Positions 7,836-16,790 of a stretch of DNA of 40,660 bases are shown piece by piece. Under the pieces are notes generated by a model. The model had not been told where the DNA came from. It saw nothing but the letters and a program-made list of their open reading frames with translations, and did not search any database. The position numbers were made by a program, and so were the translations under genes. The first letter of the stretch is position 1, and each line of letters starts with the position of its first letter. The stretch spans positions 1 through 40,660 of the forward strand of contig CAIXED010000035.1 in the NCBI GenBank assembly GCA_903918375.1, read 5' to 3'. This DNA is from an uncultured Pseudomonadota bacterium. Its GTDB lineage: Bacteria > Pseudomonadota > Gammaproteobacteria > Methylococcales > Methylomonadaceae.

Positions 7836-9326
7836 ATGTTGCCAGATCCATGTACCTACATCATTTTTGGCGCCACCGGCAATTTAGCGCGTCTGAAACT
7901 GTTACCGGGTTTTTATAATCTGGAAATCGATAACAAACTACCGCCGGAATGCTCAATTTTGGCGGTCGGTCGTAGGGCTTGGGATCAAAGTCGCTGGATC
8001 AACGAAGTTCGCAGCATCTTGGAACAAAAAACCAAAACCGCGCTGGATGAAACCGTATTTGAACGGTTTTGCCAGCGTTTGTTTTATCACCAAGGTGATA
8101 TGGATAACCCCGAATGCTATCAACAACTCACCGAACGCCTAAGCAACAATCCGCAATTTTCTAAAAACATCGCCTTTTACCTAGCGATTAGCCCCGAGAA
8201 TTTTGGCCCTGTGATTGAGTCGCTCAGTCATGTCGATTTATTTAATCAAGCTTATGGCTGGCGGCGGGTGGTGATTGAAAAACCGTTTGGTTATGACTTG
8301 GAAAGCGCACAAGTTCTGCAAAAACGCATCCATCGTTATTTAGACGAATCGCAAATTTTCCGAATTGACCATTACCTTGGCAAAGGCATGGTGCAGAATG
8401 TGTTGGTGTTTCGTTTTGCCAATGTGATGTTCGAACCGCTTTGGAATCGTAACTATATTGATCACATCCAGATCACTCATGCCGAGGAACTGGGCATTGG
8501 CACCCGCGGTGATTATTACGATAGCGCTGGTGCCATGCGCGATATGGTGCAAAGTCATTTGCTGCAATTGCTGACTTTAGTGACGATGGAGCCACCGGTT
8601 TCAATGGATGCCGAATCCTTACGCGATGAAAAAGTCAAAGTGTTGAAATCGATTCGACCGATTCCCAAATCAGCGGTTCACGCTCATGCCTTTCGCGGCC
8701 AATACAGCAAAGGCACGATTAAAGGCGAAACCGTCAACGGCTATTTGGATGAAGCCGATATTGCCGCTGATAGCTCGACTGAAACCTATGCGGCGCTGAA
8801 ATTGTTTATTGATAACTGGCGCTGGCGTGGGGTGCCGTTTTATTTGCATACCGGCAAACGCATGGCCGCTAGTCAATCCAGTATTTCCATCTGCTTTCGT
8901 CATCCACCTTTGCAGCTATTTCATGGCACAGGCGTCAGCTGCATGACGCCTAACTGGATATTGATGGGGATTCAACCCGACGAATCAATTCGCTTGGAAA
9001 TGACGATTAAAGAAGCGGGCTTGGAAATGCGCACCCGCACCACCAGTTTAGACGCCAGTTTTCGATTACCGAATCAACGCGCGGTTGATGCTTATGAAGA
9101 TTTATTGCTGGATGTGATGAAAGGCGATCATTCGCTGTTTTTACGGTTTGATGAAGTGGAATACGCTTGGCGAATTATTGACCCGATTTTGCAACACTGG
9201 GCAACCGAGCGTGATTACATAGCCACCTATCCCGCTGGCAGTTGGGGACCATCGGAAAGTAGACGGCTATTTGAAAAAGAAGGCCAGTTTTGGCGCACTT
9301 CGCTGCTGCCAGAATGCGAGATTTAG
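7836..9326 (+). CDS. zwf: Glucose-6-phosphate 1-dehydrogenase
   Basis: Product of 496 residues catalysing NAD(P)+-dependent oxidation of glucose 6-phosphate, the entry to the pentose phosphate and Entner-Doudoroff routes. It has the nucleotide-binding start [17 protein letters not shown], the [11 protein letters not shown] segment and the active-site signature [20 protein letters not shown]. The ATG at 7836 has AGGTGG 5 bases upstream and is preferred over a TTG at 7821. Two signature residues differ from the commonest form: GATGNL for GASGDL, and Gly after HYLGK where Glu is usual. The gene overlaps the convergent gene at 9323 by 4 bases. Confidence 0.95.
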   Translation: MLPDPCTYIIFGATGNLARLKLLPGFYNLEIDNKLPPECSILAVGRRAWDQSRWINEVRSILEQKTKTALDETVFERFCQRLFYHQGDMDNPECYQQLTERLSNNPQFSKNIAFYLAISPENFGPVIESLSHVDLFNQAYGWRRVVIEKPFGYDLESAQVLQKRIHRYLDESQIFRIDHYLGKGMVQNVLVFRFANVMFEPLWNRNYIDHIQITHAEELGIGTRGDYYDSAGAMRDMVQSHLLQLLTLVTMEPPVSMDAESLRDEKVKVLKSIRPIPKSAVHAHAFRGQYSKGTIKGETVNGYLDEADIAADSSTETYAALKLFIDNWRWRGVPFYLHTGKRMAASQSSISICFRHPPLQLFHGTGVSCMTPNWILMGIQPDESIRLEMTIKEAGLEMRTRTTSLDASFRLPNQRAVDAYEDLLLDVMKGDHSLFLRFDEVEYAWRIIDPILQHWATERDYIATYPAGSWGPSESRRLFEKEGQFWRTSLLPECEI

Positions 9327-9751
9327 ACTATATGGTCGCGAATCTGTTTTTCAGATTCGTCCACTAGATTTTTATCCAGTGAACTGCTAACCAAATCCTG
9401 AATATGGTCGCTAAGGATTTGCCTTAGCACACCTAGAAAAAACGGCGGAGCAATCAAAATCAGCTTTTGATATTGGTGATTTACCCGACCGTACTCCAGC
9501 TTTGCCTCAATTTGTCTGGCAAATACCTCGGCTTCGTGTTGCTTTAAATCGGTCGGCGCTTCAAAAGTATGGTCGCCTTCGCCATGACCGCCAGCAATGC
9601 CACCTTGTCGATCACACAACTCATCGCTCCCCGTCATCCGCCCTTCTTCATGAATCATGCCATCAAACTCCTGCATCGGTTCAATCCGGCTTTGTAATAA
9701 GAAAAATCGAGCTCTGCTTCTATCAGCGACTACCACCCAAGTGTTACGCAT
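9323..9751 (-). CDS. Host-attachment-type protein (Hap family)
   Basis: Product of 142 residues matching the family named 'protein required for attachment to host cells', a label from Agrobacterium whose biochemical role is unclear. It opens [17 protein letters not shown] and carries the central [20 protein letters not shown], then [20 protein letters not shown] and the late [18 protein letters not shown] segment. All are typical of the family. It has no signal peptide and is probably cytoplasmic. In free-living bacteria it often sits near stress or carbon-metabolism genes, as here between zwf and a small heat-shock gene. Confidence 0.85.
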   Translation of the reverse strand: MRNTWVVVADRSRARFFLLQSRIEPMQEFDGMIHEEGRMTGSDELCDRQGGIAGGHGEGDHTFEAPTDLKQHEAEVFARQIEAKLEYGRVNHQYQKLILIAPPFFLGVLRQILSDHIQDLVSSSLDKNLVDESEKQIRDHIV

Positions 9752-9972
9752 AAATTCCCCTGTTAATAATTGATAACGAAATCGGCTTATTTAACAAGAT
9801 AATCCAGCACAACATTTATATTTAAATCGCATTAATTGATTTATAAAAAATATAAAAACCCCATTCAAAGACAGAAAAAATCAATCTTATTTTATTTCCT
9901 ATAAAATCAAAAATGGCTTTAATCCAAAGTCTGTCATCATGAGTAATATTAATGAAACACAGGAAACTAAAA

Positions 9973-10401
9973 ATGAATAACTTAACACCATTTGTTAGTC
10001 ACAGTTTATTTGACGAACTGTTTCGCGATACCAATCCTTCTTATTTTATCAAGCCTTTACACGGTGACCCGCTACCTAGCCAGCTTAAAATTGATGTTAA
10101 AGAAACGCCGACTGAGTTTACGGTGAAAGCAGATATTCCTGGTGCTAACAAAGAGAATATTAATGTCGATATTGAAGGCAGTGTGGTGAGTATTCACGCC
10201 CATATTGATCAAGTCGATAGTGAGTGTAAAGACGAAAAGACGTTACGCACTGAGCGTTACTATGGTGAAATTTCTAGGAGTTTTCAGTTGGCAAATGAGA
10301 TTGATGAACAAGCCAGCAAAGCGCATTATGAAAACGGGGTTTTGACTTTGAATTTAACTAAAAAACAAACCAAAACCGGTAAGCGGATTGAAATTGCTTA
10401 A
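9973..10401 (+). CDS. Small heat-shock protein (Hsp20/alpha-crystallin)
   Basis: ATP-independent holdase chaperone of 142 residues. The alpha-crystallin domain runs from about residue 40 (KIDVKETPTEFTVKADIPGA) to ~130, with the RTERYYGEISRSFQL strand, the AHYENGVLTLNLTKK motif and a C-terminal RIEIA resembling the IxI anchor. The ATG at 9973 is chosen because AGGAAA lies 6 bases upstream. An in-frame ATG at 9952 would add 7 residues (MKHRKLK). No clear heat-shock sigma-factor promoter was recognised in the AT-rich upstream 220 bases. Confidence 0.93.
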   Translation: MNNLTPFVSHSLFDELFRDTNPSYFIKPLHGDPLPSQLKIDVKETPTEFTVKADIPGANKENINVDIEGSVVSIHAHIDQVDSECKDEKTLRTERYYGEISRSFQLANEIDEQASKAHYENGVLTLNLTKKQTKTGKRIEIA

Positions 10402-10408
10402 TGCGAAG

Positions 10409-10437
10409 GTTGGGTTAGGCGCAGGCCATAACCCAAC
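10409..10437. terminator. Stem-loop after the small heat-shock gene
   Basis: GTTGGGTTA at 10409-10417 pairs perfectly with TAACCCAAC at 10429-10437 across an 11-base loop (GGCGCAGGCCA). It sits between two convergent genes and looks like a dispersed palindromic repeat of the GTTGGGTTA...TAACCCAAC type, acting as a bidirectional terminator. Confidence 0.6.
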
Positions 10438-10452
10438 TGACTACTTATAAAT

Positions 10453-10668
10453 TTAGGCGCTAGCCTTTTTAAGAATGGCGTAAAGCTGATCTTTTAATAA
10501 AAGTTTGTCTTTCTTTAAATCTTCAATTTCTTCAGGGGTGGCATTTTCAATGTGTGCCTCAAGATTTTTGATTTTCTGATCTAGTTCATTATGTTTATCA
10601 AACAAATTAACAAAATGATGATCACTGGTTTTTAATTCTGAAATCAAATCACGATATTCTGGGAACAT
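10453..10668 (-). CDS. YdcH-family (DUF465) small coiled-coil protein
   Basis: Product of 71 residues. The start MFPEYRDLISELKTSDHHF, the FDKHNELDQKIKNLE core and a Lys/Leu-rich end (LKKDKLLLKDQLYAILKKA) match the DUF465/YdcH family of small helical hairpin or coiled-coil proteins of unknown function. The conserved F..L...H..LD..I pattern is clear. No signal peptide, so cytoplasmic. Confidence 0.85.
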   Translation of the reverse strand: MFPEYRDLISELKTSDHHFVNLFDKHNELDQKIKNLEAHIENATPEEIEDLKKDKLLLKDQLYAILKKASA

Positions 10669-10809
10669 AAAATACTTCCAAAAGTACGGTCAAAAAGCCA
10701 CTCTTAATAATTATTAATAAGTGACTGCTGCTGACTAATTAATTAGCCTTATAGTTGATGATACGCAAACGCCATAAATCCTGCAATTTTTTATGGCAAT
10801 TAATATCAA

Positions 10810-12114
10810 TCAGTCAGTCGTATTCTCGATAATTTTATGAATTCGTTTAGCACTAATCGCAATAATGACCAAAATAAACGGAATTGATCCACCTTCCACA
10901 ATTTCAGGATTAACTTCCCAACCAAAACCATGCAAAGCCTCAGCAATTTTACCGACCAGACTGGCGGCGTAATAGGTAATCGCCACCATCGAGATACCTT
11001 CTACCATTTGTTGCATCCGTAGCTGCATTTTGGCCCGCAAAGCCATCGACGACAACAAGGCTTGGTTTTGGCGTTCAATCAAAATATCAACCTTGGTGCG
11101 CAATAACTGGCTGGCATTGCTCACCCGTTCCGAAATCAGCGTAAAACGATGTGAGGTCGAATTACAGGTATTCATCGCTGGCTCTAAGCGGCGTTTGGTA
11201 AATTCGCCCAAAGTTTGAATCCCTTGAATCCGCATTTCCCGCAAATCTTCCAGACGTTGTCCAACTAATTGATAGTAGGCGCTGGCAGCAGCAAAGCGGA
11301 AATGATGGGTAGAAATATGGTTTTCAACTTCTGCGGCTAAGGCGGTTAATTCATCCAGCAATTTGGCGTCATCATTGTCCGGCTGGGTCATTGAATTAGT
11401 GATGGTGTAAAGCTGACGGTCGGCCTTTTTAAGCTCCGGATACAGTTTGCGGGCAATGGGGAATGCCAATAAAGCCATCACGCGATAGATTTCAATATCA
11501 AACAAACGGTGCAACAATCGACCAGCCTGTGCGGTTTTTAAGGTATGGTTGACCACCAAAAAGCGGCTAAAACCGTCACCATGAATCCGAAAATCAGTAA
11601 ACACCGACGCCGCACCACCACTGACTTTAGAGCCAACAATCGGATTGTTGGAAAAATAAGTCGATAGCGGTGATAAATCCATTTCATCGCTGTAATTAAT
11701 CTCTGTAGCAGACACCACACTGGCGTGAGCGGCGACGATAACTTTACCGCTAATTTGCGACAGCCAATCAACGGGGACTTTTTTCAAAGCTGGCTCTGAG
11801 AACGGTGCTTGTGTCGCGTCATAAGCATAAAAGGTATAGGCGCTAAACTCACCGTGTTGCTCCCAGCTCATCTGGAACGAATCGAACTGTGTACTGAAAT
11901 GGTCGGCATCTTGATCAGGTGGCGTGGTGCCGAATCGTTCGCATAAGGCTATCAAATGCTGACGTTCAAGATTTTTTTCTTCACTGGATAATGACAAGGC
12001 CAAATAACTGGCCCGTACCGGCAAACTCAGAATCGACGAGGCTCTGGCGTGAACTTCGTTGTGTAAAACAAAGCGTTGCGGATGATTTTGGGGGATTGGG
12101 AATAAAGTAGTCAC
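10810..12114 (-). CDS. DUF3422 family membrane-anchored protein
   Basis: Product of 434 residues. The N-terminal signature HPQRFVLHNEVHARA is diagnostic of DUF3422, a family of unknown function common in Gram-negative bacteria. The large cytoplasmic part includes a long helical region (about residues 230-370, ending in a run of Arg/Gln/Met-rich helix). Two hydrophobic segments close the protein (MVAITYYAASLVGKI and IPFILVIIAISAKRIH), in the manner of CorA-like C-terminal membrane hairpins. The gene stands alone between the coiled-coil gene and the tRNA cluster. Confidence 0.85.
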   Translation of the reverse strand: MTTLFPIPQNHPQRFVLHNEVHARASSILSLPVRASYLALSLSSEEKNLERQHLIALCERFGTTPPDQDADHFSTQFDSFQMSWEQHGEFSAYTFYAYDATQAPFSEPALKKVPVDWLSQISGKVIVAAHASVVSATEINYSDEMDLSPLSTYFSNNPIVGSKVSGGAASVFTDFRIHGDGFSRFLVVNHTLKTAQAGRLLHRLFDIEIYRVMALLAFPIARKLYPELKKADRQLYTITNSMTQPDNDDAKLLDELTALAAEVENHISTHHFRFAAASAYYQLVGQRLEDLREMRIQGIQTLGEFTKRRLEPAMNTCNSTSHRFTLISERVSNASQLLRTKVDILIERQNQALLSSMALRAKMQLRMQQMVEGISMVAITYYAASLVGKIAEALHGFGWEVNPEIVEGGSIPFILVIIAISAKRIHKIIENTTD

Positions 12115-12356
12115 GGCTATTTTGGTAAAAGTTGTTGGTAAGCGTTTAAGCTAAAACTGACAGCATTTTACCTAACATCGAAAGCTTGGATTTCTTTTCT
12201 TATCCAAACGCTTTGAATAGTATTACGAATAACGCAAATGAGATGATTTATGTCGGCAATTGCGACAAAACCTGAACAGCAAAATTCATGAAGATTTTTA
12301 GATGTGTTTTAACAATGATTATTTGAATAAGACATTGTTTATATTGGAAAATCAGG

Positions 12357-12433
12357 TGGGGTGAACGATGGGGCTCGAACCCACGACAACCGGAATCACA
12401 ATCCGGGACTCTACCAACTGAGCTACGCTCACC
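12357..12433 (-). tRNA. tRNA-His (GTG)
   Basis: 77 bases with encoded CCA. Starts GGTGAGCGTAGCTCAGTTGG with the extra 5' G that pairs with C73, characteristic of tRNA-His. The anticodon loop is TTGTGAT (anticodon GTG), and the T-arm GTGGGTTCGAGCCCCA is intact. It is the last of three tandem tRNAs, 19 bases after tRNA-Arg. Confidence 0.96.
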
Positions 12434-12452
12434 ATAATGATTTTTTTTGAAA

Positions 12453-12529
12453 TGGCACGCTTGGCAGGACTCGAACCTGCGACCCTCGGCTTAGAAGGCC
12501 GATGCTCTATCCAGCTGAGCTACAAGCGC
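12453..12529 (-). tRNA. tRNA-Arg (TCT)
   Basis: 77 bases with encoded CCA. Starts GCGCTTGTAGCTCAGCTGGA. The anticodon stem-loop CGGCCTTCTAAGCCG gives anticodon TCT, reading AGA/AGG. The T-arm CAGGTTCGAGTCCTG is intact. It is the middle gene of the cluster, 6 bases after tRNA-Pro. Confidence 0.96.
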
Positions 12530-12535
12530 AAATCT

Positions 12536-12612
12536 TGGTCGGGGTAGAGAGATTCGAACTCCCGACATCCTGCTCCCAAAGCAGGCGCGCTACCAGACTG
12601 CGCTATACCCCG
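12536..12612 (-). tRNA. tRNA-Pro (TGG)
   Basis: 77 bases with encoded CCA. Starts CGGGGTATAGCGCAGTCTGG. The anticodon stem-loop CTGCTTTGGGAGCAG gives anticodon TGG. The T-arm GGGAGTTCGAATCTC is intact. It is promoter-proximal, and the Pro-Arg-His order suggests one processed transcript, with the same amino-acid types found together in the E. coli argX-hisR-leuT-proM cluster. Confidence 0.96.
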
Positions 12613-12709
12613 AATTTGACCTTCTAGTTTAGGAAGTTATGAACTCCCTGTGAAGAGCGCTTATATTAGCTTTTATTCTTTTGTTCGTCAAACACTTTTT
12701 CTAAATTTT

Positions 12710-13342
12710 CTACAATTTGGTTTTGACGATTTGATAAATGCTTTCCGACTCGACCTCAGCATTCCGCATAATGCTTTTTAATTCCAATAACTTAGCTTCA
12801 GCGAAATCACGATCTTTCAAACTTGCCGCATTAATATCAACATTCAACGCCGCACTTTTTAAAGCTGCATAAGCTGACATCACCGCTACACCCGCATCAC
12901 TAATTACGCCCAAATTACCCTTTTCAGCGGCAACACGACTCAAAGCAATCGCTTTCGCACACGCTTTAGCGCATTCCAAAGGCACAATAGTGGCTTGTTT
13001 TAAAACAATTTGAATTTGTTGATTGCGATGGGCTTTTTCTTCGTCGCTGCTTTTAGGCAAGCCATAACAAGCCATCAATTGATTAAACACATCAACATCA
13101 GCCTTAATCATGCCAGTCAAAGTTTCGCGCAACGCTTCCGCTTCAACTAATAAAGCCCGCATCTCAGTATCAACTTCAGCATATTTCGGCTTACCAATGG
13201 TGAGATTACACACCATGCTCACCAAAGCCGCCGCTTGCGCCCCCATTAACGCAGCAGCACTACCACCGCCCGGCGTCGCTTGTTTACTGGCTAATAGCTC
13301 AAGATAGGTTTGCAATGATTGCTGTTTAATTTCGCTCATCAT
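12710..13342 (-). CDS. fchA: Methenyl-tetrahydrofolate cyclohydrolase (FchA/FTCD-cyclodeaminase family)
   Basis: Helical protein of 210 residues of the cyclodeaminase/cyclohydrolase family. The signature LLASKQATPGGGSAAALMGA and the AALVSMVCNLTIGKPKY stretch are typical of FchA, which hydrolyses 5,10-methenyl-H4folate to 10-formyl-H4folate in one-carbon-using bacteria. A central DVDVFNQLMA and late NLGVISDAGVAVMSAY also match. It begins 6 bases after the cysS stop, so the two form an operon. A cyclodeaminase role is less likely because no histidine-degradation gene is near. FchA fits serine-cycle and one-carbon metabolism in a methylotroph (inference). Confidence 0.85.
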   Translation of the reverse strand: MMSEIKQQSLQTYLELLASKQATPGGGSAAALMGAQAAALVSMVCNLTIGKPKYAEVDTEMRALLVEAEALRETLTGMIKADVDVFNQLMACYGLPKSSDEEKAHRNQQIQIVLKQATIVPLECAKACAKAIALSRVAAEKGNLGVISDAGVAVMSAYAALKSAALNVDINAASLKDRDFAEAKLLELKSIMRNAEVESESIYQIVKTKL

Positions 13343-13348
13343 TGACCC

Positions 13349-14722
13349 TTAATTTTCTCTGCGCCAAATGGTATTGCCACCAGCAACATCTTCCAGTACC
13401 ACACCCTGCGCTTTTAATTGATCGCGAATGCTATCGGCTTGCGCCCAATCTTTATTAGCTTTAGCAGTTTTACGATCTTCAATTAACTGTTCGATTTGCT
13501 CCGCGCTAATACCATCATCACCAGCACCACCTTTTAAAAACTGATCTGGCTCATCCTGCAACAAGCCCAACAACGCCGCTAACGCTTTTAAAGTCGCCGC
13601 CAACACTTGTTTATCATCAGCTTTGTTCAACTCACGCGCTAAATCAAACAACACTGACAACGCCACCGGCGTATTGAAATCATCATCCATCGCTTGCTGG
13701 AAACGCTCGACATAAGCCTGATCCAAAGCCACATCAGCAATTTCAACCCCACGTAACGCCGTGTACAAACGCGTCAATGCCACACCAGCCTCATCCAACT
13801 GCTCATCGGAATAATTCAACGGACTGCGGTAATGACTAGACAAAATAAAGAAACGAATAATCTCAGGTCGATATTGCTTCAACACCTCGCGCACGGTAAA
13901 AAAATTGCCCAAAGATTTGGACATTTTTTCTTCATTAACCCGCACAAAACCATTGTGCATCCAATAATTAACAAAAGTTTCACCGGTTGCGCCTTCAGAC
14001 TGAGCAATCTCATTTTCATGATGCGGAAATTGCAAATCCATACCGCCACCATGAATATCAAAATGATTGCCTAAGCAGCAAGTAGACATTGCCGAGCATT
14101 CAATATGCCAACCCGGACGCCCCTTACCCCACGGCGAATCCCAAGCGGGCTCATCCGGCTTAGCCATTTTCCACAACACAAAATCCATAGGATCGCGTTT
14201 GGCGCTATCAATATCGACCCGCTCGCCAGCTTGCAAATCCTCAATATTTTTACCCGACAACTTGCCATAGCCTTGAAAACGACTCACCGCATAAAACACA
14301 TCACCATTACTACCGACATAAGCAAACTGCTTATCAATTAAAGTCACTATCATCTTAATGATGTCATCAATCGATTGCGTCGCTCTTGGCTCAATATCCG
14401 GCGGCAACACCGACAAGGCGCGTTCATCTTCATGCATCGCCTCAATAAAACGCTCAGTCAACGCCATAAACGACTCACCACGCTCATTAGCGCGTTGAAT
14501 AATCTTGTCATCAATATCAGTCACATTACGCACATAAGTCAGCTGATAACCGGAATGACGCAAATAACGCGCCACGGTATCAAACACCACCATCACCCGC
14601 GCGTGGCCAATATGACAGTAATCGTAAACCGTCATCCCACAGACATACATACCGACTTTAGGATAGTGTCTAGGTTCAAATTCTTGCTTGCTTCTGGTTA
14701 AGGTATTGTAGATTTTCAACAT
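13349..14722 (-). CDS. cysS: Cysteinyl-tRNA synthetase
   Basis: Class Ia aminoacyl-tRNA synthetase of 457 residues charging tRNA-Cys. The HIGH motif is in [14 protein letters not shown]. Zinc ligands are expected in [15 protein letters not shown] and FPHHENE. The KMSKS loop is [10 protein letters not shown], and the anticodon-binding helices make up the C-terminal third. The family start [15 protein letters not shown] places the ATG at 14720-14722. An upstream in-frame codon at 14758 would add 12 non-conserved residues. No strong ribosome-binding site is seen. It heads an operon with fchA. Confidence 0.96.
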   Translation of the reverse strand: MLKIYNTLTRSKQEFEPRHYPKVGMYVCGMTVYDYCHIGHARVMVVFDTVARYLRHSGYQLTYVRNVTDIDDKIIQRANERGESFMALTERFIEAMHEDERALSVLPPDIEPRATQSIDDIIKMIVTLIDKQFAYVGSNGDVFYAVSRFQGYGKLSGKNIEDLQAGERVDIDSAKRDPMDFVLWKMAKPDEPAWDSPWGKGRPGWHIECSAMSTCCLGNHFDIHGGGMDLQFPHHENEIAQSEGATGETFVNYWMHNGFVRVNEEKMSKSLGNFFTVREVLKQYRPEIIRFFILSSHYRSPLNYSDEQLDEAGVALTRLYTALRGVEIADVALDQAYVERFQQAMDDDFNTPVALSVLFDLARELNKADDKQVLAATLKALAALLGLLQDEPDQFLKGGAGDDGISAEQIEQLIEDRKTAKANKDWAQADSIRDQLKAQGVVLEDVAGGNTIWRREN

Positions 14723-14835
14723 GATGATAATGATTGGATACTGCGAAACAGCCAGCAATCTATCAAGATTCCAGCTTCTCTTTCAAGATAAAAACACATA
14801 GAATTCGGCGCTTACAGCAATCTTGAGGAAATCTA

Positions 14836-15417
14836 ATGCGTAAAGCCCTTGTTTATTTAATGCTGTTTTTGTTCACAACCCTTTCATTTGCAACGGAAAA
14901 GAAAATGTCCGACACACAAACCAAAGTAAAATTAACCACGTCACTTGGCGCGATTGTTATTCAACTTAACAACGAAAAAGCCCCGATTTCAGCCGCTAAC
15001 TTTGCAACCTATGTCAAAGAAGGCTTCTACAATGGCACCATTTTTCACCGTGTGATTCCTGGCTTTATGGCACAAGGCGGTGGTTTTGATACCGGTTTCA
15101 ACCAAAAATCAACCAACCCAACCATCCAAAACGAAGCCGACAACGGCTTAAAAAACACCCGTGGCAGCCTCGCCATGGCGCGTACCAACGCCCCACACTC
15201 AGCCAGCTCACAATTCTTCATCAACTATAAAGACAACAGCTTTTTAGACCACACCAGCCCAACTCCAAGCGGCTGGGGTTATGCGGTATTTGGTGAAGTG
15301 ATCGAAGGCATGGACGTAGTTGACGCAATGGCAAAACAACCCACAGGCAACCGTGGCGGTCATCAAGATGTGCCAAAAACCGACATCGTGATTGAAACAG
15401 CTGAAATCATCGAATAA
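14836..15417 (+). CDS. Peptidyl-prolyl cis-trans isomerase, cyclophilin type, exported
   Basis: Product of 193 residues. A signal peptide (MRKALVYLMLFLFTTLSFA) precedes a complete bacterial cyclophilin domain. The catalytic Arg is in FHRVIPGFMAQGGG, followed by LAMARTNAPHSASSQFFINY and WGYAVFGEVIEGMDVVD. TTGAGGAA lies just before the ATG. It should act on prolines of periplasmic proteins, as PpiA does. An internal ATG at 14905, preceded by GGAAAAG, begins MSDTQTKVKLTTSLGAIVIQ. That is where cytoplasmic PpiB-like proteins start, so a second, cytosolic product is possible. Confidence 0.93.
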   Translation: MRKALVYLMLFLFTTLSFATEKKMSDTQTKVKLTTSLGAIVIQLNNEKAPISAANFATYVKEGFYNGTIFHRVIPGFMAQGGGFDTGFNQKSTNPTIQNEADNGLKNTRGSLAMARTNAPHSASSQFFINYKDNSFLDHTSPTPSGWGYAVFGEVIEGMDVVDAMAKQPTGNRGGHQDVPKTDIVIETAEIIE

Positions 15418-15423
15418 GTATTA

Positions 15424-15467
15424 AGGGTTTCTGTTTATCCTAAGCAATTAGCGATAAAGGAAACCCT
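15424..15467. terminator. Stem-loop after the cyclophilin gene
   Basis: AGGGTTTC at 15424-15431 pairs with GAAACCCT at 15460-15467, and the inner TTATC/GATAA can extend the stem. It starts 7 bases past the stop codon, in the position of a transcription terminator, though no T-tract follows directly. Confidence 0.5.
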
Positions 15468-15473
15468 GCCAAC

Positions 15474-15633
15474 CCACCCTGCAAGGCCGCTGCCATTAAG
15501 TTAAAATGCTTCCCCCTTTGAAAAAGGGGGATTGAGGGGGATTTATTTAAATAATCTCCCCTAACCCCTCTTTTTCAAAGAGGGGAATAACAAACACGAT
15601 ACCTAACTTAATGGCAGCGGCCTTGCTGGGTGG
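15474..15633. repeat. Nested palindromic repeat element (~160 bp) with 22-bp perfect outer arms
   Basis: The outer arms GCAAGGCCGCTGCCATTAAG (15481, extending to 15502) and the reverse complement at 15605-15626 match perfectly over 22 bp. With one mismatch they extend about 7 bp outward. Inside lies a second inverted pair of the widespread CCCCCTTTGAAAAAGGGGGA type (15510-15545 versus 15552-15590). The element has no ORF and resembles a composite of dispersed miniature repeats, one inserted within another. Confidence 0.75.
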
Positions 15634-15653
15634 ATAAGCGCAGCACATCCACC
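15629..15653. repeat. Hairpin repeat GGTGGATAAGCGCAGC-ATCCACC
   Basis: GGTGGAT (15629-15635) pairs with ATCCACC (15647-15653) around AAGCGCAGCAC. This is a common dispersed proteobacterial hairpin repeat. It abuts the nested element and ends 18 bases before the chosen lpxH start. The earliest in-frame GTG of the lpxH frame (15630) lies in the repeat. Confidence 0.65.
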
Positions 15654-15671
15654 AATCAGCGAATCAAAGCC

Positions 15672-16397
15672 GTGAAAACCGACATCCTGTTCATCTCAGA
15701 CCTACATATCTCACTAGAAAAAACCGAGATTACCCAGCGCTTCCTCAATTTCCTGCAACACCGCGCCAGCCAAGCCCAAGCGCTCTACATTCTCGGTGAT
15801 TTATTTGATGCTTGGATTGGCGATGACGACAACACCCCGCCCAACAAAACCATCAAAAAAGCCCTAAAACAGCTCAGCGATTCTGGCACCGCCATTTACT
15901 TAATCCAAGGCAATCGCGATTTTTTGCTAGGATCAACCTTTTGCCAACAAGCCGGAATCAGCTTATTAGATGAATACGCGGTGATCGACTTAAACGGCCA
16001 AAACGCGCTACTGACTCACGGCGACTTACTCTGCAGCGACGACCTACCCTATCAAGCCTTCCGCCTAAAAGCACACAGCCCAGAATGGCAACAAAACGTA
16101 CTATCCAAACCCTTATTGCTCAGACTACTCGCCGCCCGCTGGTATCGTTTACGCAGTTATTTTCACAAACGCGGCAAAACCCAATACATTATGGACGTCA
16201 ATCAACAAACCGTAATTGACGTCATGCGCCAACACCAATGCCAGCTATTAATCCACGGCCATACCCATAGACCGAATCGGCATCAATTTATGATTGATGG
16301 GCAACCGGCAACGAGATTGGTTTTGGCTGATTGGAAAAAACACAGTGCGGAGGTTTTGTGTTGGGATGATGGGGAGTTTAGGGTTGAAGCGGTTTGA
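15672..16397 (+). CDS. lpxH: UDP-2,3-diacylglucosamine diphosphatase
   Basis: Peripheral inner-membrane metallophosphatase of 241 residues in lipid A biosynthesis, converting UDP-2,3-diacylglucosamine to lipid X plus UMP. Its motifs are FISDLHIS, YILGDLFDAWIGDDD, IQGNRDFLLG, LTHGDLLCSDD and LIHGHTHRPNRH, in the order of the two-metal site of E. coli LpxH (240 residues). The GTG at 15672 gives the family start (VKTDILFISDLH). The GTG at 15630 would add 14 residues encoded partly by a repeat. No good ribosome-binding site is visible before either, because repeats occupy the leader. Confidence 0.93.
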   Translation: MKTDILFISDLHISLEKTEITQRFLNFLQHRASQAQALYILGDLFDAWIGDDDNTPPNKTIKKALKQLSDSGTAIYLIQGNRDFLLGSTFCQQAGISLLDEYAVIDLNGQNALLTHGDLLCSDDLPYQAFRLKAHSPEWQQNVLSKPLLLRLLAARWYRLRSYFHKRGKTQYIMDVNQQTVIDVMRQHQCQLLIHGHTHRPNRHQFMIDGQPATRLVLADWKKHSAEVLCWDDGEFRVEAV

Positions 16398-16475
16398 GTT
16401 TTAATGTTCAAAGACAGAACAGGCATAGGGTGTGGTGAGTTTACGAACCGCACCACTCTCGACAGATGCGCTGAA

Positions 16476-16790
16476 TCACTCATCAAAGTCAAACTGTAAC
16501 GACGTCTGATAATCTTGACCACCGTAGAAAATACCAATAATCGACACCAACTCCTCATCAATCGTGTAAGCAATGACAACACGCTTTTTATAGTTGGTCA
16601 CTCGTAAGCCTGAACGAATGTCGTTATGCAGAACGCTTCGCTCCGGAAAGATTGCCAAGCCTTGGCAATAGGTGACGATAGCATTGGTGTAGCGTTCAGC
16701 AATAGTCGGCGATGCCGCTTGAGCAATATAACGAAATATTGTTACCAATTGCTCTTCTGCCTCTGGAGTAAAAATAACGCTATAAGTCAT
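16476..16790 (-). CDS. parE: ParE/RelE-superfamily toxin
   Basis: Product of 104 residues of the RelE/ParE fold. It opens YSVIFTPEAEEQLVTIFRYI, followed by RYTNAIVTYCQGLAIFPERS and the late RSGLRVTNYKKRVVIAYTID, then IIGIFYGGQDY. This is the ParE pattern; ParE proteins inhibit DNA gyrase. Its ATG overlaps the parD stop codon (TAATG), so it is translated with its antitoxin. The frame looks intact. Confidence 0.9.
   Translation of the reverse strand: MTYSVIFTPEAEEQLVTIFRYIAQAASPTIAERYTNAIVTYCQGLAIFPERSVLHNDIRSGLRVTNYKKRVVIAYTIDEELVSIIGIFYGGQDYQTSLQFDFDE

Noticed and set aside
13832-14701. Several 60-108 residue plus-strand ORFs inside cysS
   Set aside because: They are antisense shadows of a complete cysS, with no motifs or ribosome-binding sites of their own.
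15630-15671. GTG start at 15630 for lpxH
   Set aside because: The extra 14 residues are encoded by the hairpin repeat and do not belong to the LpxH family start.
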